Positions 1 to 10,313 of a stretch of DNA of 64,000 nt are shown piece after piece. Every line of letters starts with the position of its first letter. Position 1 is the first letter of the stretch. The notes under the pieces are model-generated. The model was not told where the DNA came from, made no database searches, and saw only the letters and a program-made list of their open reading frames with translations. The DNA lies in contig CM076948.1 of NCBI GenBank assembly GCA_039566865.1, forward strand, positions 25,667,001 through 25,731,000, given 5' to 3'. The position numbers and the translations under genes were made by a program. The DNA is from Aurelia coerulea (taxonomy: Eukaryota; Cnidaria; Scyphozoa; Semaeostomeae; Ulmaridae).

Positions 1-236
1 GAAACATACTTTTGAAGATAAATCTTTGCACTTTACAGACAAAATTTGTTGCAAAATAATGGTTGAATGATTGAATGAAGACTTCGATTCAGATTCATTC
101 TTTCATTTAAACGTTATGCTGAGTACTCTTTACATCAATTCTCCTTTGAACTGTGTGATTTTGGAATGAGGTATAAACAAGGCCTAAAGATTACGATTTG
201 AGGCTTTCTCTATCATTGTTTACTAACATGTCGCAG

Positions 237-3200
237 GTAAAGGAAGAGCCAAAGATCCATTGGGACAGTTTACCTTTTGGGACACTAACAAAGATGGATA
301 CATTGACATCCAAGAGGTAACAGCAGATTGCTTATTTTCTCACTTGTACAGGTGAAGGTGAAGTTGCGGTTTCTAGCGCCAAGCCAAGCGCTGGGATTGC
401 AGAAGTAGAGTAGGCCTAATTGAATCCGCGACCCCTTGTCATGACGCTCAAGTGGCGAGGCTCTTTTTTGATACATTCTGCTAAAAATTTACAATACATA
501 TTTACTTAATTACTATACTTATAAGCTATACTCTACTCTACTACAAGGACAAGACCACGGGGGGCAATAACTATGTCTACCCGCAATAACTATGGTGGGG
601 CTCTACCTGGGATCGAACCCTGTCCGCTTGGCTGATCTGGCTGCAATTTCAGAGAATTAAACCTCAAATTGCCCTTTTCTTGGCCTTTCTTAAGTTTAAA
701 AGCGCCCTCTCGGTCCTAAAAGGTGGTCCCTGTAAGAGCTGTGATATTCTCCCCTGGCGAGAATTGCTTTCTGTGTCATTGTTCAAGGTGCCAAGTTTCG
801 TACAAACAGTGCCTAGGCATCATGCAGGACGATTTTCTGGTAAAGTTCCACTGAATTTTATTTCAGAAAGAAAAGAAACCAAAATTCCTTTGTCTCGATT
901 ATTTTACCTAAGCTTTCAACTTCAAGGATGATGAAATATCGTAAGTCGTAAAATAAATCTTCATTTAGTTTTCATATTTTCATAATATTCCTTAGGCAAT
1001 GGAAGCTGCTAAAAGGTTTAACCAATTCGTACGACCAGATGCAGAGGACATCAGACAAATGTAAGCTCTCAGTTTACATAAAACCTTATACCTAATAAAT
1101 GCTTGTTTTGTTTCCAAGTGCATCGGCTTGTTGGAAAAGTAGGACACAATAACTAAATTGATTGATTCTCGTCACCTGATGGCTGACACATTTTTAGAGA
1201 CAAGCCGTAATAGACCATTTAGCTATTCTACAGAAGAGCCTGGATCGAGCGTTATTTTTATACATTTTATACGCGACGTTCGATAGAGTGGCATTAGAGC
1301 TTCTATCACTATTGTACACATTCGAAAATTCTACAAAATGTAGCAGAACATCGTTCGATTCCGATTCTTTTCAGAATAGCTAAAAGTTCTATTCCTTGTA
1401 GAACATGAGGCATAGTATCTTGATATGGTAGATCTTTCCTAGGTTAAAAGTTTAGCTACCCTCTCATAGTCGAAGTGTTTTGACATATTGGGGAAGATAA
1501 GACTTAACATAGGCGTAGGAGACAGGGGGACAGGGGGGCTGCAGCCCCCCCCCAATGTCAGAAAAATTTGCAAAAATCAGCCATAATCGGGCAGAAATCC
1601 GCCTCAAGTCGGGCAAAATTTTCTCAAACAATGGACTTTTTTCGGGCAGCCCCCCCCCAAATTTTATCTCCCCCTACGCCGATGAGACTTAATGATGTAA
1701 AGAACCGCTTACGATTCTGTGCTCTTTAATCTTCTTTCCAGGTATGGGAATCTTCAAAGCAAAGCATTAGATGATGGTTTGTCTGCTTTCATTTACTAGG
1801 GATTTTATCAAAAGTTAATCTAGAACAAGGCCTTACATAGCAGGGTGACCCAAATGTTGTGGTATCGTTGATTTAAGAATTCATGACTAGGCTTGAAGTG
1901 TGATGAAATTTGCCTGATTTCACACTCCCAGCTCACCGCCTCCCAGCTCACGGCCTCCTATGCTTATGTCTGGGGGTTACAGAACATAGGGAGGCTCAAC
2001 TGTGACTTTAAGCCGAGAATCCAAAGCAGTGTGTTTCATGATGGTGTCGCCTTTCGAAGCAATGTTTTGATTATAGATGTACGAGACAGGGTTTTAAATG
2101 GCTGTGTGATGCCTGATAAAAACAGGGAAAGTTGGAAATGTGCCATGTCCGAACGGAGAAGTATGCCCAAAAATGGCAAGATAAAAAACCGACTGAAAAT
2201 CCCGGGAAAAGTTTTGAAAACCAAACAAAGGCATTGCGAGTTGATTTCTGTTCAATGTTCTCATTTTTTCCAGAATTAATCTCAGAGGAAGAATGGAAGG
2301 ATTTAGACACAATTCAATTTGAAGATCAGCTCAATTATTGGAATTTAGAAGATTCTAGGTTCAGAGCTCGTTTCAGCGAACAAACTTGGCTAGATTGGAA
2401 TGAAAATGAGACTGGAGTGTTGAACGATCTTCGAGAACGGTAAAGTCTGTTTAGCTTGGTAACCTTGAAGGGTAACCTTGGTCAATTTGATTAGCATCAT
2501 TCCAAACTTTGTCATATGCTTGTTAGGGAGACGAGATACGTTTTGTCCGAGGAAACTTATGTGCCCCCCGTGCAGTAGGTTAATGCTCATGCGCCCGGCA
2601 GAGTTCCAACCCAAAACGCTACTGCGCATGAGCATTAACCTACCGCACGGGGGACACATACGTTTCCTCGAACAAATCGTGTCTTGCCTCCCCAACAAAT
2701 GCCATCATGTGCGCAGTGTGTTGAGCGGTGAGAACTCTTTAGGTAGCCTGCGCAGCATCAACTCCTCCTCAAACGGAACCACACTTGAGTGGCATAATTG
2801 CTCCAGGGTCCTCGAGGTCATGTCAATCTGCCGCCACTTGAGGGAATTGAAATTGCGCCTTCGCAGAAGAGGTAGCCACAGAAAGGAAACAAAGTCGATA
2901 TATCACGAATGAAATGATAAATTTGAATAGGAATAACTCGATGTATCATACATAGACCTTTTTTTTATTTCAGCATTTCCTACAGCTTGTCACAGTGTGC
3001 TCACCCAGTACGGTGTCAAACGAATAGAAAGCTTATTCATATAGATTTTAAAAGTCGAATATCATAACCACGGGGGGGGGGTTCTTCCATAGTAAAGTTA
3101 CCTGGGGATGTGCCGCGAGCAAGGGCATACGTTTTTGGACTTCTAGTCTAGCCAAGGGTGTACTTTTTTGCAATTTTTAGCCTAGCAGTGGTCTAGCCAA

Positions 3201-6200
3201 GGGTATCATTGTTGACAATATTGGTGTAGCGAACGGTCATGATATCATATTTGGTACAAATTTGACAATATTGGTCCAGGAAATGGCCAAAATTGGTCTA
3301 GCCAAGGGTAGCATTTTCGTAAAAATTGGTCCAGAGAATGGTGAAATTGATCTAGCCAAGGGAACCATTTTCGTAAAAATTAGTCTAGCCAACGGTACCA
3401 TTTTGAATATGCTCGCGGCAGACCCCTATCCGAAATTTGGCCAAGAACCCCCCCCCCCCCCCTCCCCCATGATCATAACTTGCCTGTTGATATCAGATTG
3501 TTCTGTTTTAGAGTTATTAAACTAACTAAACTGCCAAGACGAATAATTTTTGGAGGTGAACCAATTCAGGTAACATATTCTTAATTTTTCTGCAAACATT
3601 TTCATTTCAAACTAATGTAGGTTTGTTAATTTCCTTTCCAATCCACCTTTCAAGATAAGAGGCGCTTAATCGGAAGTATTTTCTTGCTTGAGATTTTGCA
3701 TTCTCGAGGCTAAAATCTTGTTCTGCGTACAAGAGTTTGGTGTAGAAACAAATTTTCACCTCGATATTTTCACATACCTGTCTTCAGTTGGATTTTATGG
3801 CGATATAAAGAATTAGAATGGCCGTAAGGACTTTAAACGTGAAATCAAGAGTTTGGAGAAAAATTCGTCCAAGCTTTGATTTCACGGTACATCGCCATGA
3901 TTTCCAAATGAAGACAGGTATCAACGTGAAATTTTTCTGCACTAACCTCTGTAGGCAGAACAAGGCTTTAGCCTCAAAAATGCAAAATCTCAAACAATAA
4001 AAGACTTTCGCTTTGGCGCCTCTGATCTGGAAAAGGTGGATTTGTTCAAATGTTAGCAAATAGAGACCTGTTTCCCGGAATCTAAAACTTGTCATGAAGT
4101 TGCTTGTATAACGAGAAGCAAGGACAAAACAAAAGATACAGGTCTGATTAACAGCCTCAAGAATAGATTTCCCACCTTCAAGGTAGCCGACCATAATGTT
4201 TCTCCTTCTCTGTTTATTTTGGTTTGATTGGGTGCATTCAGAGGTGTGAAATCTATTCTTCTGAAAGGCAAATCGCTTTGTCTCCTCGGGAACCTTAGTC
4301 TTCCGTTTCATAAATTTACCATTGCTACCGGGTGTCCCAAAAAGAAGTACTCCTGTTTAAAAATTCACCAAAAATTTATTATCAAACCTTTGATAAGATT
4401 TTCTTTTCGAGTTGCTTTGTCAAAGACCCGACTATGTTCATAGATGATAAAATGTTTGCTTTTCATATAGCAAGGTAGAAAAATTACGCATTGAAAAACC
4501 ATATTTTGCGCTATAGTTTTTAAGCAAAATGCTCAATCTTGCCTAACAGTCAAGATTTTCAGATTTTTTATAATCATTGATAGTGCACATATATTTTTGT
4601 CATTTATGACCAAACTAGAAGATTTACATGCACAAAGAAATTGCTCTGGCAATCATCAGTGCTTTTTTGCAGTATGGTTCAAAACCAGGTAGCCCTAAAA
4701 AGAGCTAAATTTGCTGATTTTAAAACCAATAATAAGATCAACCATGTCTTGGAAAATAATTTGGTCCTTGATCTACTTGACATAAAAAGAGAGTTGAAGA
4801 TCGGCCCTGTAATCAAATTTTGATCATTTTTCAAATGGGAATACTTTTTTGGGACAGCCGGTATGATCAAGGGCGCCTACCTTGTAGGAAGTGTGTTTAA
4901 TCCCAGTACTATACCCGTGACCCAGTACATAGAGTAATTGGTGTCCTGTGACCCAATCCTGTTTCAAATTCAAACATTTGTTAGTGTTGACCAAACAAAA
5001 ATCCCGCTGTCTGATTCCCTGTTGCTAGCTCGTATAACAGTTGATCTCGTATTACATCAACACCGGAATTTGAAACCACAAAGTTATTCATACGTCATCT
5101 TGACCTTGACAGGGCTGACTCTGACCTTGACCTTTACTGGGTGACTCCACGGTACAGTACTGGGATACTCTGTGTACTGGGTCACAGGACACCAATTATT
5201 CTACAGTACTGGGAATGAATACCGTTCCTACAAGGTAGGCGCCCTTGGTATGATTAGAACAATATGATTAAACTGGGTTTTCGTTTCAGGTTGCTCATTA
5301 TCTGCCTGGTGGTCATTATCATGCACATTATGATAGCGAGACTCATTTAGAAAATAAAAATCCTTGTTGTCATCAGCATAGAGATGGCAGTACTGATGGG
5401 TCTGGAAGATGTGTTTTATGCAGGTAAAATCTTTCAGTTTTCTTTTTTTGATGATTTGCAAAAGGTAACATAGGAAACAAATCTTTAAAAACGTTGCACG
5501 ATTGGTTAATGCATCTTTCGTTTGATTTAAATGGCTCATAGGAACTTCAGGTATTTGGTAATACCGTAAAGGCTCTATAAAGCATCCGGGGGGGCTTATT
5601 TAATTTTGGACACTCCAGAGGGGGGCTTAAAAGAGAAGGGGGACTTATTCACAACATCAAATGACAAGAATATATATGATATGTTTTTAGTTCTTTTATG
5701 CCATATTTTGCGGATATTGAACATAAAATTTTACGAGTCAAATACATAAATTCGAAACAGTTTTATTTCAAACCGTATCAAAATTAACATGCAAACTTAT
5801 TTTGCTCAATAACTGGAAAATCTTTGGTAACCTCTGGAATTTGATATTGCCTTTTACAAAAACTGCAAAATCATCATTTCGAAAGAAAATTGGAGACAGA
5901 GCCTCTTTAAAGTAATTTGAACTCATGCTAATGTATCACAAAATCTGGCCCTGCTCGCTGCAGTACCTGTAATTTCGATGGACTTTCCTCATTTAGAAGT
6001 CGTATGATCGATAATTTAATTATGCATTTCTCTCGAATAATTATTACTATAAAACCTCGCACGTGTAAGTTTTATTTAGCTGAAAATGAGACAAGCTCGT
6101 CTCGAAACGTTCAACAAATATTCATGGCCTAGTCTAATATCATATCAATCACAATTGGATTTGTCTTAATATCTTAATTAATTGGAAATGTCGATTTAAT

Positions 6201-7493
6201 AAACTATGATACTGACTTGTCTTTCTCTGAAATGATCCTCAAGATGATGTTCGTCGTGGTCCTTGTGTTGAAATTTGAATTTGCTTTCTAGATTCATTAC
6301 AATAATGACATATATGAATGACGTTGAGCAAGGTGGTGAAACTGCGTTTATAAATGCTGATAATTCAACACATGATTCAAATGTAAGTGCTTTTAATCAA
6401 CTAGAAGTGAGAAACAGGACTTTGAATTGCAATGAACAAGGGCAGATTTTGTAATACAATAGCAACAATTGCGTTTGATTGACACCCCAATTCAAAGCGA
6501 TTAGTAACTGCAGACAAAGGAAATTCTCTCAACCAGTAATTCAAAACAAACAAAGCCGCAAAAGCTTCCCCAAAACTAGTCTGGCAAACTCTCGCCTTGT
6601 GCAAACGAAAGGTGGTTTTTAAGAGATGTCACGTGGTTACAACGAAAGAAGAAGGGTAAATCTAAGGTTTTGTCTGGCAGATTTTGTTTATTTCATTCAG
6701 GAGCTTTTTTGTAATTGTTTCAATTAAGCCCGAAATACGCGAGAATTACAATGCCTTTTGCTCGGCTTCTGAATCAAATAAACGAAATCCGAACTTTAGA
6801 TTTACTCTTCTTCTTTCGCTATAAGCACATAACTTCTCTTAAAAACCACCTTTCGCTTGCACAAGGCGATAGTTTGCCCTACTAGTTTTGGGGAAACTTT
6901 TGCGGCTTTGTTTGTTTTGAATTACTGGTTGAGAGAATCTCCTTTGTCTGCAGTTACTAATCGCTTTGAATTGAGGTGTCAATCAAAGGAAGCTGTTGCT
7001 ATTGTATTACAAAATCTGCCCTTGTTATTGCGATGTCAATCAAAACCAACTCGTGCTATTGTCTTACAAATCTGTCCTCGTTCCTGCAATCAACATTTAG
7101 ACATTAAACAAAAACAAAAACTAAGACAACGAAAAACAACAAGAAAGGAAAAAGAAAGAACTCTAAATTGTTAGTAACTGGATGCCTTTTCTAATCACTT
7201 TTTAACAGTACTCGTCCCTTACTTTCATACAGTTTCGTGAAGAACTGGTCAACCTATCACATCACTGCAAAGATGCTTCCCTTGTTGTGACACCAAAGAA
7301 AGGTACTGCCGTATTTTGGTACAATCACCATGTTGATGCAGCCTCAGGTTGGCTTGGAGATATGGACAGTTCTGGGCTTCATGGCGGATGTGACGTCATA
7401 AGAGGTGAAAAATGGATCAGTAATATATGGCTAACTGCTCCTTATGAGAAATATAAAGATCGAAAAAGCGTTTATGATACCAGCAGTGACTAG
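237..7493 (+). CDS. P4HTM: Transmembrane prolyl 4-hydroxylase-like, copy A (5' partial, terminal exon frame break)
   Basis: Fe(II)/2-oxoglutarate dioxygenase of the P4H-TM family, an ER-membrane prolyl hydroxylase linked to oxygen sensing in vertebrates (family knowledge). Exons read: 237-316, 996-1060, 1742-1776, 2274-2439, 3512-3569, 5290-5423, 6292-6382 and 7235-7493. They correspond to exons 5-12 of the two complete downstream paralogues, and the seven internal ones match them in length exactly; exons 1-4 lie left of the window. The first exon encodes a canonical EF-hand loop, DTNKDGYIDIQE. The sixth carries the iron-binding HYHAHYD motif, followed by a cysteine cluster (CCHQ, then C-x-x-C). 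The last exon holds the distal ligand motif LHGGCDVIRGEKW. Read from the conserved acceptor at 7235, the last exon is out of frame with this motif and reaches TGA at 7334-7336. An acceptor at 7243-7244 would restore frame. It may therefore be a live gene with a shifted splice site, a recent pseudogene, or a sequencing error. Introns hold SINE, MITE and foldback copies. Confidence 0.85.
351..660 (-). mobile_element. SINE copy 1, interrupted
   Basis: tRNA-derived SINE on the minus strand. The 3' body lies at 351-463 and the tRNA-like head at 597-660, separated by about 130 bp of unrelated sequence. It lies in the intron after copy A's EF-hand exon. Same family as 32131-32304. Confidence 0.65.
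1209..1392. mobile_element. MITE, AATAGACC...GGTCTATT family, copy 1
   Basis: Inverted ends around AATAGACCATTTAGCTATTC and GAATAGCTAAAAGTTCTATT. Shares internal sequence with 28700-28885 in reverse orientation. Intronic in copy A. Confidence 0.7.
1508..1684. mobile_element. G/C-tract foldback element with 8-bp duplication
   Basis: Inverted termini CATAGGCGTAGG and CCTACGCCGATG, G-rich then C-rich blocks near the ends, flanked by AGACTTAA at 1500-1507 and 1685-1692. Confidence 0.75.
2520..2699. repeat. 180-bp palindromic element
   Basis: Two arms of about 75 bp pair with few mismatches: TTGTTAGGGAGACGAGA at the left, TCTTGCCTCCCCAACAA at the right, with the CTCATGCGC / GCGCATGAG centre. Begins 80 bp after copy A's exon ending at 2439. 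Confidence 0.75.
3069..3471. mobile_element. G/C-tract element with internal TCTAGCCAAGGG repeats
   Basis: Begins CACG then a 10-base G run and TTCTT; ends AAGAA then a long C run and CATG. Flanked by ATCATAAC at 3061-3068 and 3472-3479. The interior repeats TCTAGCCAAGGG several times. Ends 40 bp before the exon at 3512. Confidence 0.75.
4020..4325. repeat. Imperfect foldback shared with the copy B intron and copy C 3' flank
   Basis: Carries GCCGACCATAATGTTT and AGGTGTGAAATCTATTCTTC blocks that recur near 10800-10870 and 40310-40400. Confidence 0.5.
4326..4863. mobile_element. TACCGGGTGTCCC element (mariner-like termini)
   Basis: Left end TACCGGGTGTCCCAAAAAG, right end TTTTTTGGGACAGCCGGTA. 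About 538 bp, no transposase frame. The TA at each border suggests a Tc1/mariner-type MITE. Confidence 0.65.
4869..5246. mobile_element. Inverted-repeat element AAGGGCGCCTACC
   Basis: Ends AAGGGCGCCTACCTTGTAGG and CCTACAAGGTAGGCGCCCTT, with ACCCAGTAC / GTACTGGGT pairs inside. Flanked by GGTATGAT at 4860-4867 and 5247-5254. Confidence 0.75.
6423..7050. mobile_element. Long foldback element, GGCAGATTTTGTAA family
   Basis: Two arms of about 200 bp (6423-6630 and 6835-7045) are inverted copies with few differences; shared landmarks are TTTGATTGACACC and CTTTGTTTGTTTTGAATTAC. Occupies most of copy A's last intron. Related copies near 34793, 36373, 39665 and 50228. Confidence 0.8.
7235..7336 (+). 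other. Frame break at the start of copy A's last exon
   Basis: The preceding exon ends in phase 0 at 6382. The conserved acceptor is the CAG ending at 7234. From 7235 the reading starts FREELVNLS, very like copy B's KLNLSKYC stretch, but the frame that carries the downstream HHCKDASL and catalytic residues is offset by one base. Copies B and C have 11 codons before the aligned Cys; here there are 31 nt, so two bases are missing (or one is extra) near 7259-7262. The original frame then stops at TGA 7334-7336, before the distal His and Lys. An AG at 7243-7244 gives an in-frame exon start at 7245, shortening the segment by four residues. Confidence 0.8.
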
Positions 7494-7559
7494 ACTAATT
7501 ACATCATCGTAGTTTTTGCTGTTGATAGCCCTGGAAGCCCTAACTACGATTCATACACA

Positions 7560-8090
7560 GAAGTTAGACTAAAGTTGTGACTTTTACAGTCATTTTTTAT
7601 GCCGATGGCGGATCATAATTTCTAGATTTATTTTTAGACAAAAAATCCCTTCAGGCTACAAACTCAATACGAAAGCCTAGTTTAAACATCGTTTTTTGCC
7701 ATGGCGAATCGAACTGTAGCCTATTAAAAACGGCAGAATCTGCCGTGTCTAAAAATCTGATTTAAACATCGTTCTTTACCGTGTTAGATTGAAATTAAAA
7801 TGGTTAAAATCGCCATTTTTCAAAATGCACAAGCGCATTGGCTAGTCACACGTAGAAATCGCTGACTATGGCCTAGAATTGATCAATTAAACGCGGCAGA
7901 AATACGATGTTTGAATCAAGTCGCTTTTCTGCCGTTTGATATGACAGAGCTGGTGAACTCCGGGTGTTTGAGCAATTTATTATGGCTGATGATTTACATG
8001 TCGAATTTAATTAACACTTAGAAGTCTTTAGCAGCATCCATTAAATTCAACACGGCAAAAAACGATGTTTAAACTGGGCATTTCGGGACA
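7560..8090. repeat. Block with four TTTAAACATCGTTTTTTGCC motifs
   Basis: Motif near 7680 and 7762 in one orientation and near 7895 and 8053 in the other, as in subterminal repeats of a non-autonomous DNA transposon. Confidence 0.55.
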
Positions 8091-8149
8091 GTGCCTGTTG
8101 ATTATTTCGTATGTCTACACTTATTGATCAAATTTTGCCAGTATGGCCA

Positions 8150-8520
8150 AGGCTTGATCGAATTTTGATCGGATATGATATAATTTTTTTTTATACACGA
8201 AACTACCCTTCAGCTTAAATACAATAAATAAATTGGTTATTAACAAAAGATCAAATTTAAAAAAAAAATAAAATACCTAAGATGCTGTTCTTCCAGGGGG
8301 TCGTGTTTTAAACTGATATTTTCAGTCAGCTCTTCAAATACTCCTTTAGTTCTTTTTTAAAGCGACTAATAGTCGGGAGTTCTCTAATATCAACTGGGAT
8401 ATTGTTCCAAACTTCCATAGCAGAATAGTAATAACTCGCATTCGCATATTCTGTATTTAGTCTAGGAATTTGTAGATCTCTACAGTACCTTGTTGCATAG
8501 TTTGACTGCAACAATCTTTG
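8150..8520 (-). mobile_element. LINE 3' end fragment
   Basis: The minus-strand frame 8514-8326 ends in the C-terminal motif of non-LTR reverse transcriptases (AMEVWNNIPVDIRELPTISR, then FKKELKEYLKS). An AT-rich tail follows at lower coordinates. 5' truncated. Confidence 0.7.
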
Positions 8521-9940
8521 CTGAAATTTATCCCAGAGGCTTAAGTAAAGCGAAGGGAGGTTATTTAGTACTTTGGATTAGAAGGGGGCTTTTGAGAGAG
8601 GGGGCTTGATTGCGAGGGGAGGATAAACAGAACTTTTTACCATAATAACAGTTGCCGTTTCCTAGTAACCGGTTCTTCTGAAGAAATATTCCAAATCTAT
8701 GCAGATAAGAATGCTCGCTTTCTCAAAATTCAAACAAAGAATTTCACGGTACCTGTTTGCATTTGAAAAATAAACAATAGACGTTTTGAATCTTGCCACA
8801 AAGTCTGTCCACGACACGTTCTGACAGTCCTGTACAATTTGAAAATGGCAGAAAGTGTGATCATACCAAAATTTTTAGCTTGCATTTACAAGCGAAGTAT
8901 AAATAGTCTTACAAGGCAAAACTTCCGCGAATAGAACAATTAGATGATTTAGCATGAGTATTTTAGCGTTATCGCAAAGTTCAACAGCGCCATGATCAGG
9001 GATCATAGAATCGATTAGCGATTAGTAATAACGATTAACTACTTCTGTGATCTCAGTGCTTACCATTAACCTTTAAGCTGTACGTTTCCTTCCACGCAGT
9101 ACAGTTTTAGTTCATTTACATGTATATTTTGAAAGAAACTAAGAATTTAAAGCGTCAAAATGTTTCTTGAGAGTTTGTTAAATGATGCACTGTACCTCTT
9201 TCCCAAAATACAGCTTCTCTCGTTTCATGCAAAGAACGTGTACAAAATCAGAACCTTATTCTTACAGGAGAGTTATTACAGAATTATATTTCATCTATTT
9301 GCAAATCGAGAGCAACCTAACAAACTAAAATTGACACCAAATCTTCCAAAAATTATAAAGTGGCTCCTTCACCAAGCAGAGCCGCGAGAACGTTTCTTAC
9401 TGTAAGTTTTAATGATTAGCATTATCGATGAGACAGTTGATACACTTTTCTTATTCATCTAATAAATAAGGAAATGCAGGTTCTACCCTAATAGATGAGG
9501 GCAAAGTTTTAAACCTTTGCGGTACTTTTAAGCGCTGAGAGCAAAAGATTCTTACATCCATCAAATGGCAAAAATCGTTGAGAATTCTGTGCAAAAATGA
9601 GGCGAAAAATCAAGTTCAGGATATTTATCCACTGTGACTTGTTTGCTTCCATCAGTTACCAGGTAGGAGAATAAGTCATACTTCTTCCGATATAAAACCA
9701 AGGCAGTTCTGCATGAAAGCAAGTATGCCTTACATAATTCGATAAAATTTAGCGAAATTGAGATATTTTCTTATGTGAATCACCTACTATTAAAATGCTG
9801 GTGTTCATGGAAAATGATGCATTGTTTTTCGAAGTCTGCAGCATCCTTTTCATGTGTTTGGCAACATTAAGCAGCAATACTACTTGAGATATACTGTTTT
9901 TTGGTTTCGTGGCTATTTCAAAATACTTGTTGAGTGCCTG

Positions 9941-10176
9941 GTGGACTTGCGCCAAGTCTCGCTCTTGATCAATAAATACGGGAGGGGAAATGAGTACGGG
10001 GGGGGGGAATTACAAAGAGAAAGGGAAGAGAAAGGGGAAGGAGAGCGAGACTGGTCGCTCTCCCTTTCTTTCTTCCTTTCCCCTCCCGTACTCCCTCCTG
10101 TTTTAATCCCCCCCCCCCTGTACTCATTTCCCCTCCCGTATTTATTGATCAAGAGCGAGACTTGGCGCAAGTCCAC
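9941..10176. mobile_element. G/C-tract palindrome upstream of copy B
   Basis: Nearly perfect hairpin: arm GTGGACTTGCGCCAAGTCTC at the left and its reverse complement at the right, both followed inward by AATACGGGAGGGGAAATGAG. Flanked by GTGCCTG copies. Ends about 138 bp before the copy B ATG. Confidence 0.8.
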
Positions 10177-10313
10177 GTGCCTGGTGGCTATTTCAAAATA
10201 TGCCCAACCCCCGGGTCATCTCTTCGTTGCCACGTACATTCGCTCATCATATTCCGCAACGAGATTTGCTACGCGTAGATTTTAAGTTCGTCGAAAATTC
10301 ATTTGCTACAAAT

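Larger units (their letters stand above)
7494..10313. other. Spacer between P4HTM copies A and B
   Basis: No gene seen. It holds a block with four copies of a roughly 24-bp motif, two direct and two inverted (7677-8070), a LINE 3' end on the minus strand (about 8150-8520), and a G/C-rich palindrome (9941-10176) about 140 bp upstream of copy B's start codon. The reading frame at 9160-9405 resembles nothing I know. No clear polyadenylation signal for copy A is visible close to its stop. Confidence 0.6.

Noticed and set aside
1893..2279. 128-codon plus-strand frame
   Set aside because: Ends at the start of a well-supported P4HTM exon in another frame and has no recognisable domain; it lies in intron sequence.
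2390..2912. Two opposing frames of 102 and 144 codons
   Set aside because: They cover the palindrome at 2520-2699, so their mutual similarity is structural.
3784..4311. 175-codon minus-strand frame
   Set aside because: Overlaps a dispersed foldback repeat, low-complexity composition and no family resemblance.
6857..7174. 105-codon frame resembling the minus-strand frame at 6401-6604
   Set aside because: The two frames are arms of one foldback element; the same peptide recurs at other copies of the element.
9854..10285. 143-codon open frame (and its minus-strand mirror 9913-10176)
   Set aside because: Both frames are the two strands of a G/C-rich palindrome; their similarity follows from the inverted repeat, not from coding.
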